Shown here in pieces: positions 56,088 to 64,000 of a stretch of DNA of 64,000 bases (the stretch's first letter is position 1; every line of letters begins with the position of its first letter). The position numbers were made by a program, and so were the translations under genes. Source of the DNA: Acidovorax sp. RAC01 (lineage in GTDB: Bacteria > Pseudomonadota > Gammaproteobacteria > Burkholderiales > Burkholderiaceae_C). Below the pieces are notes generated by a model, which did no database searches, was not told the origin of the DNA, and worked only from the letters and a program-made list of their open reading frames with translations. The stretch is from contig NZ_CP016447.1 in NCBI RefSeq assembly GCF_001714725.1, forward strand, positions 868,001 through 932,000. The letters are read 5' to 3'.

Positions 56088-57197
56088 ATGACCGAGCTCT
56101 ACATAGGCCTCATGTCCGGCACCTCCCTGGATGGGGTGGATGGCGTGCTGGCCGACTTCTCCGGGCCGCGCATGGTCGTTCAGGCCCATGCCTCGGCGGG
56201 GTTCGACGCCGCGGTGCGCAGCGAGCTGCTGGCGCTGAACACCGCAGGCCCCGACGAGTTGCACCGGGCTGCGCTGGCCGGCAACGCCTTGTCGCGCGCC
56301 TACGCCGGGGTCGTGCAAACGCTGCTGCAACACACGGGCCATCCGGCCAGGGCGATCCGAGCCATCGGTGTGCACGGGCAAACAGTCAGGCATCGCCCGG
56401 GGGATTTTGACGGCACGGGTTACACCCTGCAGCTGGGCAACCCCTCGCTGCTGGCAGAGCTCACCGGTATCCCCGTGGCGGCCGACTTCCGCAGCCGCGA
56501 CGTGGCCGCGGGTGGCCAGGGGGCGCCGCTGGTACCCGCGTTCCACCAGGGCGTGTTTGGCCGGGCGGGCGAAACGGTGCTGGTGCTCAACATCGGCGGA
56601 ATCTCGAACCTGAGCGTGCTCGGCGCCGATGGCAGCGTACTCGGCTTTGACTGCGGCCCCGGCAATGCGCTGATGGACCACTGGTGCCAGCTGCACACCG
56701 GCCAGGCTTACGATGCAGGTGGCCAGTGGGCCGCAGGCGGGCAGGTTGTGCCCGGGCTGCTGGCCGCACTGCTGGACGAACCGTTTTTGCACAAGGCCCC
56801 TCCCAAGAGCACCGGGCGCGACCTGTTCAACCCGCCGTGGCTGGCAGAGCGGCTGGCGGGCCATGCAGGCGCCGCGCCGCAGGACGTGCAGGCGACACTG
56901 ACCGAATTGACCGCCAGGGCATGCTCTATAAGCGCCAAATGCTATTCAAATAATAGCAAACTACTGGCGATTTGCGGCGGCGGCGCCTTCAACACGCACC
57001 TGATGCAGCGGCTGCGCGCCCATTTCCCGGGTGTCGAGGTCGTCGCCACCGACCACCTCGGGCTGCCCGCCCTGCAGGTGGAGGCCGCCGCTTTCGCCTG
57101 GCTCGCGCGCCAGCTCGTGCATGGCCAACCCGGCAACCTGCCGGCGGTCACCGGCGCCGCAGGTCTGCGGGTTCTGGGCGCACTCTATCCGGCCTGA
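56088..57197 (+). CDS. anmK: Anhydro-N-acetylmuramic acid kinase
   Basis: The protein is 369 aa. It phosphorylates and opens 1,6-anhydro-MurNAc from peptidoglycan turnover. GLMSGTSLDGVDG is the ATP-binding start; [50 protein letters not shown] and CGGGAFNTHLM are family blocks. Residues just before CGGG are coded by an AT-rich palindromic repeat (56930-56973). Total length and the spacing ELTA-to-CGGG agree with the family, so function may be retained. Confidence 0.94.
   Translation: MTELYIGLMSGTSLDGVDGVLADFSGPRMVVQAHASAGFDAAVRSELLALNTAGPDELHRAALAGNALSRAYAGVVQTLLQHTGHPARAIRAIGVHGQTVRHRPGDFDGTGYTLQLGNPSLLAELTGIPVAADFRSRDVAAGGQGAPLVPAFHQGVFGRAGETVLVLNIGGISNLSVLGADGSVLGFDCGPGNALMDHWCQLHTGQAYDAGGQWAAGGQVVPGLLAALLDEPFLHKAPPKSTGRDLFNPPWLAERLAGHAGAAPQDVQATLTELTARACSISAKCYSNNSKLLAICGGGAFNTHLMQRLRAHFPGVEVVATDHLGLPALQVEAAAFAWLARQLVHGQPGNLPAVTGAAGLRVLGALYPA
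56930..56973 (+). repeat. AT-rich palindromic repeat copy inside anmK
   Basis: GCTATT, CAAAT, AATAGC makes a perfect 6-bp hairpin at 56941-56957, followed by AAACTACTGGCGATTT as in other copies. It is in a coding frame and gives residues CSISAKCYSNNSKLLAI. Its AT content contrasts sharply with the surrounding gene. Confidence 0.75.
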
Positions 57198-57292
57198 ACG
57201 CGCTGGCGCCCACCGGCCCCACCAGCGCCGAGCGCAATCCCGACGGGCCGGCGCAGCCTGCCTCTCGCCCCACGAGCATCCGTTCGCCCATG

Positions 57293-57316
57293 AAAAAAGC
57301 CGCCTCGCGGCGGCTT
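57293..57316 (-). terminator. Intrinsic terminator after erpA
   Basis: GCCGCC, TCGC, GGCGGC form a stem at 57299-57314; on the minus strand it is followed by six T (AAAAAA at 57293-57298). It lies between the convergent anmK and erpA genes and serves erpA. Confidence 0.82.
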
Positions 57317-57355
57317 GGTTGCTGCAGACCGGTGGTCTGTGCAGCCAGATCGCTC

Positions 57356-57721
57356 TCAGGCCGAGAAGCTCGAACCGCAACCACATGTCGTCGTGGCGTT
57401 GGGGTTCTTGATCACAAACTGGGCGCCCTGCAGATCTTCCTTGTAGTCGATTTCAGCGCCCACCAGATACTGGTAGCTCATCGCATCGATCAGCAGCGAC
57501 ACGCCGTTCTTGGTCATGGTGGTGTCGTCTTCGTTGGTGATCTCGTCAAAAGTGAAACCATACTGGAAGCCCGAGCAGCCACCGCCTTGCACAAACACGC
57601 GCAACTTCAGGTCGGGGTTGCCCTCTTCGGCGATCAGGTCTGCCACCTTGGCTGCAGCGCTGTCGGTGAAAAGGATCGGCGAGGGCATTTCGGTCTGGAT
57701 GTTTTCGGCAACGGCGCTCAT
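57356..57721 (-). CDS. erpA: Iron-sulfur cluster insertion protein ErpA
   Basis: The protein is 121 aa, an A-type Fe-S carrier. The three cluster Cys are visible: Cys49 in [11 protein letters not shown], and Cys113 and Cys115 in TTCGCGSSF. It delivers Fe-S clusters to apoproteins, such as isoprenoid enzymes and, in this window, possibly Edd. The ATG at 57721 was chosen; the frame extends to 57751. bactofilin and DUF6776 genes lie upstream on the same strand. Confidence 0.95.
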   Translation of the reverse strand: MSAVAENIQTEMPSPILFTDSAAAKVADLIAEEGNPDLKLRVFVQGGGCSGFQYGFTFDEITNEDDTTMTKNGVSLLIDAMSYQYLVGAEIDYKEDLQGAQFVIKNPNATTTCGCGSSFSA

Positions 57722-57780
57722 GGGGTACTCCGGGTTCAGCTTTGCCAGCAATACTAATGCACAACGCTCGGGAATTCAGG

Positions 57781-58179
57781 TCAGGGGTTGTTTGACGCTA
57801 ACTGCAGTGGGGGCTTTTCCTCCACCAGCACGGCGATCGGGCACATCTGACCGGCGATGGTTGCCCCCTGGTGCATCTCGAGCGCCTTGTAGTGCACGTT
57901 CCCGGTGATACGTGCCTTGGGTTGCAACTCCAGCAGTTCGGCCGCATGCACAGGCCCGAGGATCTCTCCGTTGATGATGACGTGATCGGCATGGATCGCT
58001 CCTTCTACCCGAGCCGACTCCGAGATGACGAGGATGCTGGGTTGGTCCGAACCGGCCCGGATGTCGCCCACCACCTCGCCGTCAATCCGCATGCCCTCTG
58101 CAAAGTGCACATCGCCAAGGATTCGGGTCCCTTGGGCCACCAGGCTTTTGATGGGTGGCTGCTTCTTGCGTGAAAACAT
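57781..58179 (-). CDS. Bactofilin (polymer-forming cytoskeletal protein)
   Basis: The protein is 132 aa. Following a short basic N terminus (MFSRKKQPPIKSL), a beta-helix core runs GTRILGDVHFAEGMRIDGEVVGDI to KARITGNVHYKALEMHQGATIAGQM, the bactofilin/DUF583 pattern. It forms filaments that position cell-wall enzymes. The start ATG at 58179 has AGGAG upstream. It lies 59 bases before erpA on the same strand. Confidence 0.92.
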   Translation of the reverse strand: MFSRKKQPPIKSLVAQGTRILGDVHFAEGMRIDGEVVGDIRAGSDQPSILVISESARVEGAIHADHVIINGEILGPVHAAELLELQPKARITGNVHYKALEMHQGATIAGQMCPIAVLVEEKPPLQLASNNP

Positions 58180-58288
58180 GTGAACTCCTGAAACGCGCAC
58201 AACCCCGAGGCAAACGCGCAGATAGCAAATCAAAATCCGGACGGCCATGCGCAGTCGCGCGCGATCCGGTCACGCCAGCCCGTCTTGG

Positions 58289-58999
58289 TCAGTCAAGCGC
58301 CATCGACTGGGTGGCTCGCACGCTGGTGCCATCCAGCACCCGGGCGGTCACGGTTTTTACCACGGCGTTGGGCGGCAACTGGACCAGCCCTTCCACACGG
58401 CGGTACTGCTTGACTTGCAGCGGCTGGCTTTGGGCGGGAACAGTCTGGGACCACGGCTGGTCGCCACGCGTGCCGGCCAGTACCAGTTCAAGCCGCCCCT
58501 GGAAATCCGGCGCATTGCGTGACGCCTGAATGACCAGCACCTGCCAGCGCAACTGCATGCCCGCCAGCACCTCGGCCTGAAGGCTCCGAATGGCCAGGCC
58601 CTCGGTTGCAGCGGCGGGAATGAGCTTTTCAAAGAAACCGAGGTCTTCGCGCAGCGTACGGTTGTCCATCTCAAGCTGCCTGACCTGGGCCAGAAGCCCG
58701 TCCTTGACGGCGCGCTCGGCAACCAGGGTGCTCTCGGCCGTATGGGCTGTCGTCTGCAGTTCCTGCCCTTCCTCACGCAGCCGCGCGACTTCGGCGCGCA
58801 ACTGCAGGAGCTCCTCACGCGACACGGTATCCAGCCCTGCAATGGACTTGCCGAACTCAAAGGCCCACAGTGCCACCGCACCGCAAAAGCCCAGCAGCAC
58901 GGCGAAGGCCAGCCAGCGCAAGGGCCACGGCATCGCGCTGCGGATGGCCACCCGCGGCGCGCTGATGGTCAGCCGGCGGCGTAAAAGACGCAATCGCAT
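58289..58999 (-). CDS. DUF6776 family membrane protein
   Basis: The protein is 236 aa. A basic N terminus is followed by one membrane segment (WLAFAVLLGFCGAVALWAF), a coiled coil (about residues 60-120, SREELLQLRAEVARLREEGQ onward) and a C-terminal beta-rich domain. This matches the DUF6776 family, usually found next to bactofilin in Burkholderiales. The function is unknown; a periplasmic partner of the bactofilin is plausible by context. Confidence 0.8.
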   Translation of the reverse strand: MRLRLLRRRLTISAPRVAIRSAMPWPLRWLAFAVLLGFCGAVALWAFEFGKSIAGLDTVSREELLQLRAEVARLREEGQELQTTAHTAESTLVAERAVKDGLLAQVRQLEMDNRTLREDLGFFEKLIPAAATEGLAIRSLQAEVLAGMQLRWQVLVIQASRNAPDFQGRLELVLAGTRGDQPWSQTVPAQSQPLQVKQYRRVEGLVQLPPNAVVKTVTARVLDGTSVRATQSMALD

Positions 59000-59066
59000 G
59001 GAATCGACATCCGCAAAGTCATGAACATCCCCGCATGGGCCGGAAGGCCAAAACGCACCATAAACG

Positions 59067-59090
59067 AAAAAACCGCCCGGAGGCGGTTTT
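59067..59090. terminator. Bidirectional intrinsic terminator after rpsI
   Basis: CCGCC, CGGA, GGCGG stem at 59073-59086 with AAAAAA before and TTTT after. It ends the rplM-rpsI operon on the minus strand and separates it from DUF6776. Confidence 0.88.
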
Positions 59091-59139
59091 GGTACTGCGA
59101 AGCAGCCAGCGGCTGGCGGCTTCGCAGACAGCCCCAGGC

Positions 59140-59532
59140 TTAACGCTTGGAGAACTGCTTGGCGCGGCGGGCGGAGTGCAGACCGACCTTCTTACGCTCG
59201 ACTTCACGGGCATCGCGGGTCACGAAGCCGGCTTGGCTCAGGACAGGCTTCAAGGATGCGTCGTAATCGATCAGGGCGCGGGTGATACCGTGGCGGGCAG
59301 CGCCAGCCTGGCCGGATTCACCACCACCGTGCACGTTGATCATCACGTCGAAGGTTTCGACGTGGTTGGTCAGCGCCAGGGGTTGCTTGGCAATCATGAT
59401 CGAGGTTTCGCGGCCGAAATAGGACTGGATGTCCTTGCCGTTCACCGTGATCTTGCCGGAGCCTTTTTTCAGAAACACGCGGGCGACGCTGGACTTGCGA
59501 CGGCCTGTGCCATTGTTCCATTCACCAATCAT
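59140..59532 (-). CDS. rpsI: 30S ribosomal protein S9
   Basis: The protein is 130 aa with the S9 start [19 protein letters not shown], the [21 protein letters not shown] core and the basic tail [22 protein letters not shown], whose terminal Arg contacts P-site tRNA. It lies 11 bases after rplM. Confidence 0.99.
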   Translation of the reverse strand: MIGEWNNGTGRRKSSVARVFLKKGSGKITVNGKDIQSYFGRETSIMIAKQPLALTNHVETFDVMINVHGGGESGQAGAARHGITRALIDYDASLKPVLSQAGFVTRDAREVERKKVGLHSARRAKQFSKR

Positions 59533-59543
59533 CTCAAGGCTCC

Positions 59544-59975
59544 TTAGATTTCCAGCACTTTGGGCTGCTGGGCGGTGTGGGGATGCTCAGCACCACCGTA
59601 CACCTTGAGTTTCTTGATCATCGCGTAGCCAAGGGGGCCCTTGGGCAGCATGCCCTTGACGGCCTTTTCCAGCGCGCGGCCGGGGTGCTTGGCTTGCATG
59701 TCGCGGAAGTTCGTCGCCGTGATACCGCCAGGGTAACCCGAGTGACGGTAGTACACCTTGTCCAGGGACTTGGTGCCGGTGACCTTGAGTTGGGCTGCGT
59801 TGATAACGACGATGAAATCACCGGTATCGACGTGAGGCGTGTAAATGGCCTTGTGTTTGCCGCGCAAACGGAGAGCAACTTCGCTGGCTACTCGTCCGAG
59901 GACCTTGTTGGTCGCGTCAATCACAAACCACTCGTGCACAACCTCAGCGGGCTTTGCGCTGAAAGTAGTAGTCAT
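59544..59975 (-). CDS. rplM: 50S ribosomal protein L13
   Basis: The protein is 143 aa with L13 signatures [39 protein letters not shown] and [20 protein letters not shown]. It is the first gene of the conserved rplM-rpsI operon. The ATG at 59975 was taken as the start; the frame extends to 60017. Confidence 0.99.
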   Translation of the reverse strand: MTTTFSAKPAEVVHEWFVIDATNKVLGRVASEVALRLRGKHKAIYTPHVDTGDFIVVINAAQLKVTGTKSLDKVYYRHSGYPGGITATNFRDMQAKHPGRALEKAVKGMLPKGPLGYAMIKKLKVYGGAEHPHTAQQPKVLEI

Positions 59976-60098
59976 GAGATTTCTCTTCAAAAGAGGGTTT
60001 GGCGGGTCCTTTTCCACGGTCGGTGCTTCTCTGAAGGAAGCCTCTTAGGTGGCCATGAATCTCCGCCGCGGGACCACAAAAGCGCTGCGAAGCCCTCG

Positions 60099-60128
60099 AT
60101 TATACAAAGCGATGCCCCCTGGGCGCAA
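60099..60128 (-). promoter_or_regulatory. Likely sigma-70 promoter of rplM-rpsI
   Basis: On the minus strand TTGCGC, 18 bases, TATAAT (60104-60099) lies about 124 bases before the rplM start. The -10 box is perfect, the -35 moderate. Confidence 0.6.
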
Positions 60129-60190
60129 CCAGGTGTTTTCCGGCAAATGCACTGCGAGCCGATTCGCTGATCCCGCTGGTCCGGCCCTGA

Positions 60191-62137
60191 TCAGTTGGGG
60201 GTCTGACGGCGCTTTTGCTCCTCCGCTTCATACCTGCGCCGGTTTTCAACGCAAATCGCCTGGTTGGCCTGAGAGGGCTTCTGGCATTCCTGGTGAATGC
60301 ACATCGGACGTGCCAGGAAGCCGGAATCGGCACACGCCTCCTGGGGCGAAGGCACGCGCGGCGGCGGCGCGGGACGGGGCCGGGCTTCAACCACCGGAGG
60401 GGGCGGAGGGGGAGGCGGCGGCTCCTGCACCACCACGGCCTCCACGACCGGCTCGGCGGGAGGGCGCCTTTGCGTTCGGGCGGTAGTTCGGGGTGCCGCG
60501 CCAGCACCCACCATAGCGGGAGGCGCAGCGGCAGGGACGACGACGTTGTTCAGGGGGGCATCCACCAACGGTGCGGATGCGACGTCGGAGGCCGGCGGGC
60601 TGGAGGGTTCTGCAGTGGGCGCAGCGTCGGAAGCCACGGCCGATGCAGCGCTGGCCGGACGCTCGGCCAGCTCGGTGATGATGTCGTCGGGGGGTGGCTT
60701 GCCGCCCTGCGCCCAGCGCAAGCCCGTAGCAGCGACCACCACCACGAGAGCCGCCAGTGCAACCCCGGCCAGTACCGCGGGCTGGCGGATGGAGCGGGCC
60801 AGCTTGCCTGCGGCGCGCGAGGAAGATCGCAGCCTTTTTCCTGCGCCAGAAGCCGTATCGCTGTCGGAAAAACGGTTCAGGGGAAGATCTTCGTAGCGCG
60901 AATCCTCAAACGCCACGGTGTCGCCCGCATCGATAAACACCGTGTCACCACCCTGCGTGTCTGCACCCCGCGGTGCAGCGGCAGCATCGTCGGCCCGGGC
61001 GCCCGACCGGTAGGTCACGCCCAGATCGGGCGGTTGCGCAACCGCACTCGCCCCGGCCGCCGCCACGGCAGGCGCAGCGGAGGGTGCCGCGACACCGACC
61101 GTGGTGACGGAATGCACATCAGGCCCCGGGCGCTCTGCAGGTTCAACCCAGACATCGCCCAGGTCGGCCCGAAAGTCGAAGTGATCGAGCCCCTCGGGGG
61201 CCGTGGTCATCCCCATCAGCTGCAGGAACGCATCGATGTTCTGGGGGCGGTCGCCGGGTCGCAAGGCCAGCGATTGTGAAACAGCCGCCACAAACGATGT
61301 CGAATACTCCACGCCGAACTGGCGCTTGACGGTCTTGGCAACGCGTGAAAACGGCACCATGCGGTCGCGGATGGACCGCAGCGTGGCGGGCAGCGGGGTG
61401 TCGTTGCACAGGCAACCGTACACCACGGCCGCCAGCGAATACAGGTCGCTCCACGGGCCCTGGCGCAGCTCCTCGTCACCATCGGAGTACTGCTCGATGG
61501 GGGCGTAGTTCACCTTCAGCACAGCCGTGTGCTTGCGGTCCTGGTCGTTGATGGCGTGCCGTGAAGCGCCCAGATCGAGCAGCACGGGCGGGCCGTTGTC
61601 CTGCAGGAAGATGTTGTCGGGAGAGATGTCGCGGTGCAGCGTCTTGCCCTCGTGCAACACCCGCAGGGCCCCAAGCACCGACCACAGCAGCTTGCGCAAC
61701 CAGGCCTCCGACGGCGGTGTGCGCATGTGCACCCGTGCCTGCTTGAAGGTCATGCCCGAATAAAGAGGCATCACCATGTAGGCCGTGTTGTTCGCCTGCC
61801 AGAACCGGAACACCTTCACCAGAGAGGGGTGGTCAAACTGCGCCAGCAAGCGGGCCTCGCCCACAAAGGAAGCCAGACCCGCCTGGTAGGTGGCCTGGTC
61901 GGCCGATGCGCGCACCCACAGCGATTGCCCGTTGGCCCGCCCCGCCAGCGCCGACGGCATGTATTCCTTGATGGCGACGGCACGGTGAAGCGAATGGTCG
62001 AAGGCCTTGTAGACCATGCCAAAGCCGCCGACGCCCAGCAGCGACAGGATCTCGAACTCCCCGAGGCGGCTCCCCGGCGGTAGCGCATCGACATGGTTCA
62101 TGTCGGCAGAGCGGACAGGACTGGCGAAATCCGTCAT
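60191..62137 (-). CDS. Serine/threonine protein kinase with single membrane segment
   Basis: The protein is 648 aa from the ATG at 62137. The kinase domain occupies about residues 28-290: P-loop GVGGFG (35-40), Lys57 in AIKEYM, HRDISPDN catalytic loop, and DLG in place of DFG at the metal-binding site. A long Ala/Pro-rich linker leads to a membrane segment (LAGVALAALVVVVAATGLRWA) and a C-terminal periplasmic tail with a Pro-rich stretch (EPPPPPPPP) and four Cys (CADSGF, RPMCIHQECQ, AICVEN). The signal sensed is unknown. An internal ATG at 62101 is possible. Confidence 0.86.
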   Translation of the reverse strand: MTDFASPVRSADMNHVDALPPGSRLGEFEILSLLGVGGFGMVYKAFDHSLHRAVAIKEYMPSALAGRANGQSLWVRASADQATYQAGLASFVGEARLLAQFDHPSLVKVFRFWQANNTAYMVMPLYSGMTFKQARVHMRTPPSEAWLRKLLWSVLGALRVLHEGKTLHRDISPDNIFLQDNGPPVLLDLGASRHAINDQDRKHTAVLKVNYAPIEQYSDGDEELRQGPWSDLYSLAAVVYGCLCNDTPLPATLRSIRDRMVPFSRVAKTVKRQFGVEYSTSFVAAVSQSLALRPGDRPQNIDAFLQLMGMTTAPEGLDHFDFRADLGDVWVEPAERPGPDVHSVTTVGVAAPSAAPAVAAAGASAVAQPPDLGVTYRSGARADDAAAAPRGADTQGGDTVFIDAGDTVAFEDSRYEDLPLNRFSDSDTASGAGKRLRSSSRAAGKLARSIRQPAVLAGVALAALVVVVAATGLRWAQGGKPPPDDIITELAERPASAASAVASDAAPTAEPSSPPASDVASAPLVDAPLNNVVVPAAAPPAMVGAGAAPRTTARTQRRPPAEPVVEAVVVQEPPPPPPPPPVVEARPRPAPPPRVPSPQEACADSGFLARPMCIHQECQKPSQANQAICVENRRRYEAEEQKRRQTPN

Positions 62138-62460
62138 GACACGCGTGCCCCGGCATGCAGGCAGGAGGTGGCCACAGAATGACCGGCGGCGGCCGCGGGC
62201 AGCGGTACCGCAGCCAGGCAAGCATCCATGAGGGCTCTCTCGTTACGCATCAGAAACCAGGCTCCTTTGCCAAAACTGTCACCTGCGGGCTGGCGGAAAG
62301 TTGCCGATTGTGCCGCGGCACCGGCCTGCACACCATGCCATGTTTGCCATTCGTCAGGTTCTTGCCGCATACCTTGCACGCCCTGCCTTGCGGCCATGGA
62401 CGGCACCGCCAGCGCGCGCCACTTTCAAACCTGCCATGCACCAGTCGTTACCATTGGGCG

Positions 62461-63348
62461 ATGTTCAGTTATCGACACGCCTTCCACGCGGGCAACCACG
62501 CCGATGTGCTCAAGCACACCGTCCTCATTGCCGCCCTGCAACACCTCACCGAGAAAGACGCGGCGCTGACCGTACTGGACACCCATGCGGGAGCAGGCCT
62601 GTACCGGCTCGACGGCGACTATGCCAGCACCAGCGGCGAGGCGGCCGATGGCGTGGCCCGCCTGTTTGCGCCCACCGCGCCAGCGCTCACCCCTGCGCTG
62701 CAGGCCTACGTGGACATGGTGCGGGCATTCAACCAAGGCAGCACCCTGCGTGTGTACCCCGGATCGCCCTTCATCAGCCAGCGCCTGTTGCGTGACCACG
62801 ACAAACTCAAGCTGTTTGAGCTGCACCCCACCGATCTGCGGGCGCTGGCGGGCAATGTGGCCCAGCTCGAAGCCGGCCGCCAGGTAGCCGTGCTGCACGA
62901 AGACGGCTTTGAAGGCATCCGCAAGTTTTTGCCCCCACCGGCCCGCCGCGCCCTGGTGCTGTGCGATCCCAGCTATGAAATCAAGAGCGACTACGGCAAG
63001 GTGCTCGACATGGCGGCCGATTCGCTCAAGCGCTTTGCCACCGGCACCTACGCGTTCTGGTACCCCATCATCCCGCGGCCCGAGGCGCACAACCTGCCCC
63101 GGCGCCTGAAGACGCTGGCCACCAAGGCCGGCAAGGGCTGGCTGCACGCCACCCTGACCGTCAAGAACAGCAAACCCACCGAAAACGCTGCGGGTGACCT
63201 CAAGCGCCCAGGCCTGCCGGCCAGCGGCATGTTTCTCATCAACCCGCCCTTCACCCTGAAGGCGGCGTTGAAAACCGCCCTGCCGCAGATGGTCGAACTG
63301 CTGGGTCAGGACAAGCACGCCACGCACACGCTCGAATCGGGCGGCTGA
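62461..63348 (+). CDS. rlmJ: 23S rRNA (adenine2030-N6)-methyltransferase RlmJ
   Basis: The protein is 295 aa. It starts MFSYRHAFHAGNHADVLKH and has VLDTHAGAGLYRL (SAM-binding) and the catalytic motif in the form CDPSYE where many N6-adenine methyltransferases have (N/D)PPY. These are RlmJ hallmarks. It methylates A2030 of 23S rRNA. The family signature begins exactly at the ATG at 62461; a longer open frame upstream is not used. It is divergent from the kinase gene. Confidence 0.93.
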   Translation: MFSYRHAFHAGNHADVLKHTVLIAALQHLTEKDAALTVLDTHAGAGLYRLDGDYASTSGEAADGVARLFAPTAPALTPALQAYVDMVRAFNQGSTLRVYPGSPFISQRLLRDHDKLKLFELHPTDLRALAGNVAQLEAGRQVAVLHEDGFEGIRKFLPPPARRALVLCDPSYEIKSDYGKVLDMAADSLKRFATGTYAFWYPIIPRPEAHNLPRRLKTLATKAGKGWLHATLTVKNSKPTENAAGDLKRPGLPASGMFLINPPFTLKAALKTALPQMVELLGQDKHATHTLESGG

Positions 63349-63351
63349 TCG

Positions 63352-63376
63352 CACCGAAGGCGCACCGCCTTCGGTG
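63352..63376. terminator. GC-rich inverted repeat between rlmJ and rlpA
   Basis: CACCGAAGGCG, CAC, CGCCTTCGGTG is a perfect 11-bp stem just after the rlmJ stop and 14 bases from the convergent rlpA stop. It lacks a T-run on either side, so it may be a weak terminator or only a 3' mRNA structure. Confidence 0.5.
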
Positions 63377-63389
63377 AGGTCTGCTGTAC

Positions 63390-63974
63390 TCACGGGGCCG
63401 GACAGGTCCGGTCGCCCTCTTCCAGCGCAAACAGCTCCACGGGCTTGAGCCCCAGGCCAACCATGCCCAGCACCTCCGCGGCGCCGCGGCTCAGGTCGAT
63501 GACGCGGTTACCCGTGTGCGGGCCGCGGTCGTTGATGCGCACCACCACCGATCGCCCCGTGATCTGACTGCGCACGCACACATGGGAGCCAAACGGCAGC
63601 GTGGGGTGGGCTGCGGTCAGCGCCTTCATGTCAAACAGCTCACCGCTGGCGGTGCGCCGCTTGTGAAAGCGCGCCCCGTACCACGATGCCAGCCCGACCT
63701 CATCGGCAGAAGGCTCCAGTACGGGCGGGGGAACCAGCGGCGCACCGGGCAGTGGCGACGCGTCGGTGGCGGGTGGGTCGATCAGCATGGCCTCCCCGGG
63801 CACGCTCAGCAGGTGCGGCGCGATGGCATCCGGTTCGGCCACCAGCCCCTGCTGCGCCACAGCAGACAGCGTGCACACCCACAGCAGCCCGCCTGCCAGC
63901 GCGGCCATGAAAGCCCGCCCCCCTGGCGGGCGCCGGGAGAGCTGCGCAGCGCCACTGCTGCCCCGTCCCTGCAT
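63390..63974 (-). CDS. RlpA-family septal-ring lipoprotein-like protein
   Basis: The protein is 194 aa. A signal peptide (hydrophobic MAALAGGLLWVCTLSAVAQ after an Arg-rich start) leads to a Pro-rich linker and a double-psi beta-barrel domain: GLASWYGARFHKRRTASGE, PFGSHVCVRS and RINDRGPHTGNRVIDLSRGAAEVLGM. RlpA proteins cleave denuded glycan in the septum. There is no lipobox and no SPOR domain, so it is a short form. The start at 63974 overlaps the stop of an upstream gene (TGATG); a second ATG at 63908 is possible. Confidence 0.88.
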   Translation of the reverse strand: MQGRGSSGAAQLSRRPPGGRAFMAALAGGLLWVCTLSAVAQQGLVAEPDAIAPHLLSVPGEAMLIDPPATDASPLPGAPLVPPPVLEPSADEVGLASWYGARFHKRRTASGELFDMKALTAAHPTLPFGSHVCVRSQITGRSVVVRINDRGPHTGNRVIDLSRGAAEVLGMVGLGLKPVELFALEEGDRTCPAP

Positions 63975-64000
63975 CAGATGCCCAGCCGGCGGCAGATCTC
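63974..64000 (-). CDS. C-terminal end of an unidentified gene
   Basis: Nine codons in frame (EICRRLGI, then TGA at 63976-63974) run to the window edge, and the stop overlaps the rlpA start. This suggests an upstream gene in the same operon. Too little is visible to name it. Confidence 0.35.
   Translation of the reverse strand, partial: EICRRLGI

Overview
The window is a GC-rich bacterial chromosome segment, most likely from the betaproteobacterial family Comamonadaceae (Acidovorax-like). This is inferred from several things: the protein content (GroESL, GlmS, RplM-RpsI, ErpA-bactofilin-DUF6776, and a DUF2917/LysR pair), an Entner-Doudoroff glucose module, and dispersed intergenic repeats of a style I associate with this family. 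No rRNA, tRNA or CRISPR array was recognised.

Layout. (1) 1-5 kb: a partial hemerythrin-like protein, a heme-c-sensing diguanylate cyclase, a NadM-type adenylyltransferase/Nudix protein and a PAS-PAS-GGDEF protein. (2) 5.0-7.3 kb: groES-groEL behind a perfect CIRCE operator and a heat-shock-like promoter. (3) 7.4-27.4 kb: a large hexose module. It holds eda, edd, an SMP-30 lactonase, an AGE-family sugar epimerase, pgi, zwf, glk, a complete sugar ABC importer, a LamB-type porin, and a divergent two-component system. Four similar palindromes (TGTAA-N5-TTACA type) lie upstream of edd/SMP-30, pgi, zwf and the importer, and suggest one HexR-like regulon. (4) 27.5-33.4 kb: a LexA-boxed SOS mutasome operon, imuA-imuB-dnaE2, with an alkB gene translationally coupled at its end. 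(5) 33.4-42.9 kb: an accessory island bounded by two same-orientation copies of one IS5-family element. Inside are a DUF4010 membrane protein, a DUF6671 protein, a decayed transglutaminase-like gene, two IS3-family elements and two transposase remnants. Between the island and the 3' end of glmS (the classical attTn7 site) are three direct 13-bp repeats resembling TnsB-binding sites of Tn7. (6) 42.9-64 kb: housekeeping and signalling genes: glmS, an Lrp regulator, a diguanylate cyclase, a small histidine kinase with an internal 9-bp tandem repeat, glmU, a Crp/Fnr regulator, a BLUF photoreceptor, DUF2917/LysR, tyrS, an M23 peptidase, anmK, erpA, bactofilin, DUF6776, rpsI-rplM, a Ser/Thr kinase, rlmJ and rlpA.

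How the parts work together: porin, importer, Glk, Pgi/Zwf, lactonase and Edd/Eda make a complete path from external hexose to pyruvate plus glyceraldehyde-3-phosphate. GlmS, GlmU, AnmK, the M23 peptidase and RlpA belong to cell-wall synthesis, recycling and remodelling. The most notable signals are the HexR-like regulon, the Tn7-like end at glmS, an AT-rich palindromic repeat family that also appears inside anmK (and perhaps glmU), the mosaic IS5 pair, one copy of which sits exactly at the alkB stop codon, and an intrinsic terminator inside the sugar-uptake operon.
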